Source: Acidobacteriota bacterium (GTDB lineage Bacteria > Acidobacteriota > UBA6911 > RPQK01 > JADFOI01). From it: a DNA stretch of 6,390 nucleotides. Below, in pieces: positions 4,224 to 6,390 of this stretch. The position numbers were made by a program, and so were the translations under genes. Positions within the stretch are counted from its first letter, which is position 1, and every line of letters starts with the position of its first letter. Below the pieces are notes generated by a model that worked only from the letters and a program-made list of their open reading frames with translations, ran no database searches and was not told the origin of the DNA. The DNA lies in the NCBI GenBank assembly GCA_029942065.1, contig JAPYTY010000124.1, positions 1 through 6,390 on the forward strand, given 5' to 3'.

Positions 4224-5477
4224 GTGCACGGTCCGGGTCTTTTTCGTCATGAAGTCCATCAGAATATAGCTGGCCAGGTCAACGGTGGTAGTGAAGTAGG
4301 CTTTTCCGCGGCAGATCTGGGAGACCTTCTTGACGAAGTCCACCAGGTAGTGGTCCCTGGCCAACATGAAGGTATTGATAAGGATGCCGGCCTTCTTGCA
4401 GTTGGCAACCTCACGAAAGGTTTCCTGCAGAATCATCGGGTCCAGGCCCAGTGAATTTCGATAGATCCGGCCGTTGGGCAGGGTGATGGCCGAAGGTTTC
4501 CCGTCGGTGATCATGATGATCTGAAGCATATCTTTCTTCTGGTTGAGAAGCAGACGCCGGGCCATGCGCAGGCCTTCGCAGGTATTGGTGTGAAAGGGAC
4601 CCACCTTGACCGAAGCCAGTTTGGACAGAGGTATTTCCTGAGCGGAGTCGTGAAAAAGGACGACATGGAGCGAATCACCGGGAAACTGGCTGCGAATCAG
4701 ATGAGCCAATGCCAGGGCCACCTTCTTTGCAGGAGTAAAGCGGTCGGTGCCGTAAAGAATCATGCTGTGACTGCAGTCGAGCATCAAAACGGTGGCACAG
4801 GAGCTCTGGTAGTCGGTCTGGTAGACCATGAGGTCCTGGTATTCCAGATTGAGCGGCATCGCCAGGCCCTCTCGTTTCACTGCATTGAGAAGCGTGGCAC
4901 TCATGTCGAGGTTGAGCGTATCGCCAAATTCGTAGGGTCGGCTGTGGGAGTCTGACTGCACTCCTGTGGAAAGATGATAGGTGTCGTGACGGCCAAAGCT
5001 GCTCCGTCCCACCGAGCCCATCAGTTCCTTCAGGGTCTTGTATCCCAGGAAATCGAGACCCCTGTCGGTCAATTCAAACTGCACGTTTCCGACGGGTTTC
5101 GCGTCCTCTCCATCAGTGAGTTCCGAAGGCTGATTCCATCCTTTCTGGGGAGTGGTGATGTAATCCTCATCCATCAGGCGCTGGATCAGTTGATCCAGAA
5201 GATCCTGGAGCTCTTCGCCAAGCTCACCATCGGGGAACTCCTCGGCAAACCGCTCGAGTTCATCCCGCCAGTCCTGGGGAACCTGTTCATTCTTGGCAAG
5301 GATCTTCGCCAGTGCCTGGTACAGGTTCTCCAGTGTCTGATCCGATGGGGCAAAGGGGTTGAACTGGGAGTAAAAACCGCTTTCCAGAAAGAATTCCTTG
5401 AGCTGGTTGAGTAGATCCTCCAGATCGATTTCGTCCAGAGGTTGAGGGATGTATTTGCTGTAACGGATTCGACTCAT
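4221..5477 (-). CDS. VWA-domain protein, partner of a ChlI/MoxR-like ATPase
   Basis: A 418-residue protein without signal peptide or membrane segment, so probably cytoplasmic. The N-terminus (MSRIRYSKY, then an acidic helical stretch to about 105) and a middle region with LTDRGLDFLGYKTLKEL (136-152) and the polar SFGRHDTYHLSTGVQSDSHSRPYEFGD (160-186) resemble VWA proteins paired with magnesium-chelatase-like ATPases. The VWA domain covers about 226-410. Its metal-ion-dependent adhesion site is intact: DCSHS (D234, S236, S238), a threonine in HTNT (297 or 299) and D325 in ITDGKPS. It likely binds Mg2+ and a protein ligand, and works with the ATPase encoded 11 bp upstream, as ChlD does with ChlI or VWA proteins do with MoxR ATPases. 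A role in chlorophyll synthesis is not implied; no pigment gene is nearby. The ATG at 5477 fits the conserved start, although the Shine-Dalgarno is weak. Confidence 0.88.
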   Translation of the reverse strand: MSRIRYSKYIPQPLDEIDLEDLLNQLKEFFLESGFYSQFNPFAPSDQTLENLYQALAKILAKNEQVPQDWRDELERFAEEFPDGELGEELQDLLDQLIQRLMDEDYITTPQKGWNQPSELTDGEDAKPVGNVQFELTDRGLDFLGYKTLKELMGSVGRSSFGRHDTYHLSTGVQSDSHSRPYEFGDTLNLDMSATLLNAVKREGLAMPLNLEYQDLMVYQTDYQSSCATVLMLDCSHSMILYGTDRFTPAKKVALALAHLIRSQFPGDSLHVVLFHDSAQEIPLSKLASVKVGPFHTNTCEGLRMARRLLLNQKKDMLQIIMITDGKPSAITLPNGRIYRNSLGLDPMILQETFREVANCKKAGILINTFMLARDHYLVDFVKKVSQICRGKAYFTTTVDLASYILMDFMTKKTRTVH

Positions 5478-5488
5478 GGTCCGGCGAA

Positions 5489-6390
5489 TTAATTGAACGA
5501 TTTTTCGGGAACGGGAAAATCTCTCAGCCTTTCTTCTTGTTCTGCTTCAACCTCTTTGAAGTAGCCCCGTTCTTCGTTGCGACTCAACAGTTTCTGGGCA
5601 TAAAGCCCTTCCAGGATGAACTCGACCCAGGAGACGGCTGCGGGGAGGTTTTTCCTGGTGGGAACCCCCAGATCTTCCAGGGTCTCCTCCAGTCCTTGAA
5701 TGACCCTGACCTTGCGGAAGTATTCCGCAGCCGGAGTCTGATCGTTGACCTTGACGACTCCACCCAGGTCGAACCACTGGACGATCTGATCGAAGCTCTG
5801 ATCCTGAAAGTGACGTTTGAAGGTTCTCAAGAGCGAAGACCGGATCAGGTCTCTGGTGACTTTCTCGGCACCTTTCATTTCGCCCTCGTATTCCAGTTCC
5901 AGCTTTCCGGTAATGGCCGGGATGGCCGCATAAATGTCGGAAATGCGAGGAACCACTTCCTTCTCTTGAGCCGTCAATGCGCGTCGTTCGGCGTTGCTGA
6001 CGGTGCTTTCAAGGCAGGCGATCGGCAGCCGCTGACTCACTCCGGAACGCTTGTCCACCCGTTGGTCCTGGCGCCCTTCAAAAGCGATTCCCTCGACCAC
6101 TTCGGCAATGAAGTCGGGAACCGTGATGGGATTGGTTTCCTCGCGCCGGATCCAGGATTCTTGCAGCGTAATCTGGATGCCTTCCTCGATGTGGTCAGGA
6201 TAGTGGGTTTTCACCTCCGAACCAATGCGGTCTTTGAGTGGTGTAATGATTTTCCCTCGAGCGGTGTAATCCTCGGGGTTGGCCGAGAAAACCATCAAGA
6301 TATCCAGCGGCAGTCGAATCGGAAAGCCTTTGATCTGGACGTCACCTTCCTGCATGATGTTGAAAAGACCGACCTGAATCTTGGGGGCCA
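5489..6390 (-). CDS. ChlI/MoxR-like AAA+ ATPase, 5' end outside window
   Basis: The frame is open to the right edge, so about 299 C-terminal residues are visible and the Walker A and B motifs lie outside. The visible part starts APKIQVGLFNIMQEGDVQIKG, upstream of the first ATG at 6355, so that ATG is internal and not the true start. It contains the hairpin-loop region of helix-2-insert AAA+ proteins, sensor 1 (MVFSANPEDYT, with its asparagine at visible residue 37), the arginine finger in LKDRIGSEV (about 54) and sensor 2 in SGVSQRLPI (about 120). A C-terminal helical domain follows (ISDIYAAIPAITGKLELEYEGE and RSSLLRTFKRHF). This is the pattern of magnesium-chelatase subunit I and MoxR relatives often annotated as sigma-54-interacting or magnesium chelatase. 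It probably forms an ATP-driven ring that remodels a client together with the VWA protein. It is the first visible gene of the three-gene operon. Confidence 0.88.
   Translation of the reverse strand, partial: APKIQVGLFNIMQEGDVQIKGFPIRLPLDILMVFSANPEDYTARGKIITPLKDRIGSEVKTHYPDHIEEGIQITLQESWIRREETNPITVPDFIAEVVEGIAFEGRQDQRVDKRSGVSQRLPIACLESTVSNAERRALTAQEKEVVPRISDIYAAIPAITGKLELEYEGEMKGAEKVTRDLIRSSLLRTFKRHFQDQSFDQIVQWFDLGGVVKVNDQTPAAEYFRKVRVIQGLEETLEDLGVPTRKNLPAAVSWVEFILEGLYAQKLLSRNEERGYFKEVEAEQEERLRDFPVPEKSFN

Noticed and set aside
4221..6390. Magnesium chelatase for (bacterio)chlorophyll synthesis (chlI/chlD).
   Set aside because: The fold is related, but the VWA protein lacks an N-terminal AAA domain as in ChlD, no pigment genes are nearby, and a sigma factor shares the operon.

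Overview
The window is ordinary bacterial chromosome at a little over 50% GC, carrying housekeeping and stress-type genes separated by repeat-rich intergenic DNA. No rRNA, tRNA, transposase or phage gene was seen. The organism cannot be fixed from this sequence. The combination of an RpoH-type sigma factor, a ChlI/MoxR-like ATPase paired with a VWA protein, a solitary four-helix-bundle (23S rRNA intervening-sequence family) gene, and intergenic DNA full of short palindromes suggests an uncultured Gram-negative lineage such as Acidobacteriota or a deltaproteobacterial relative. That placement is an inference.

Layout, left to right. Positions 1-371 hold no supported gene. This stretch is a cluster of short palindromic repeats (two inverted copies of a CTGGGGC-type hairpin and three copies of a GAGCCCTG(T/A)AGGGG motif) followed by a GAAACGTGGAACG-type repeat. 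On the minus strand, 372-1553 encodes an MFS efflux pump of the fosmidomycin-resistance (Fsr) type. Divergently, across a 128-bp spacer that contains a run of nine G, queA (1682-2698, plus) encodes the tRNA ribosyltransferase-isomerase of queuosine synthesis. Between queA and the convergent operon to its right lies a compact unit at about 2686-3274: hairpin, GTTTCACGTTTC-type terminal repeat, broken four-helix-bundle gene (in-frame amber at codon 21), inverted copy of the terminal repeat, hairpin.

From 3265 to the right edge, three minus-strand genes form one operon. In transcription order they are a ChlI/MoxR-like AAA+ ATPase (5' end outside the window), a VWA-domain protein with an intact MIDAS motif, and an RpoH-like sigma factor. 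The ATPase and VWA genes are 11 bp apart, and the VWA stop and sigma start overlap as TGATG. By analogy with other MoxR/VWA pairs, the first two probably act as a chaperone-like or metal-dependent remodelling machine. The tight coupling to a sigma factor suggests, as inference, that the module links that machine to a transcriptional stress response.

The most unusual part is the four-helix-bundle unit. Its two terminal repeats match at 25 of 27 positions in inverted orientation. Each is abutted by a perfect hairpin (20-bp and 18-bp stems) in which the 3' end of the neighbouring host gene, including its stop codon, is copied in inverted orientation. This looks like a small non-autonomous mobile or repeat-amplified element with a distinctive footprint.
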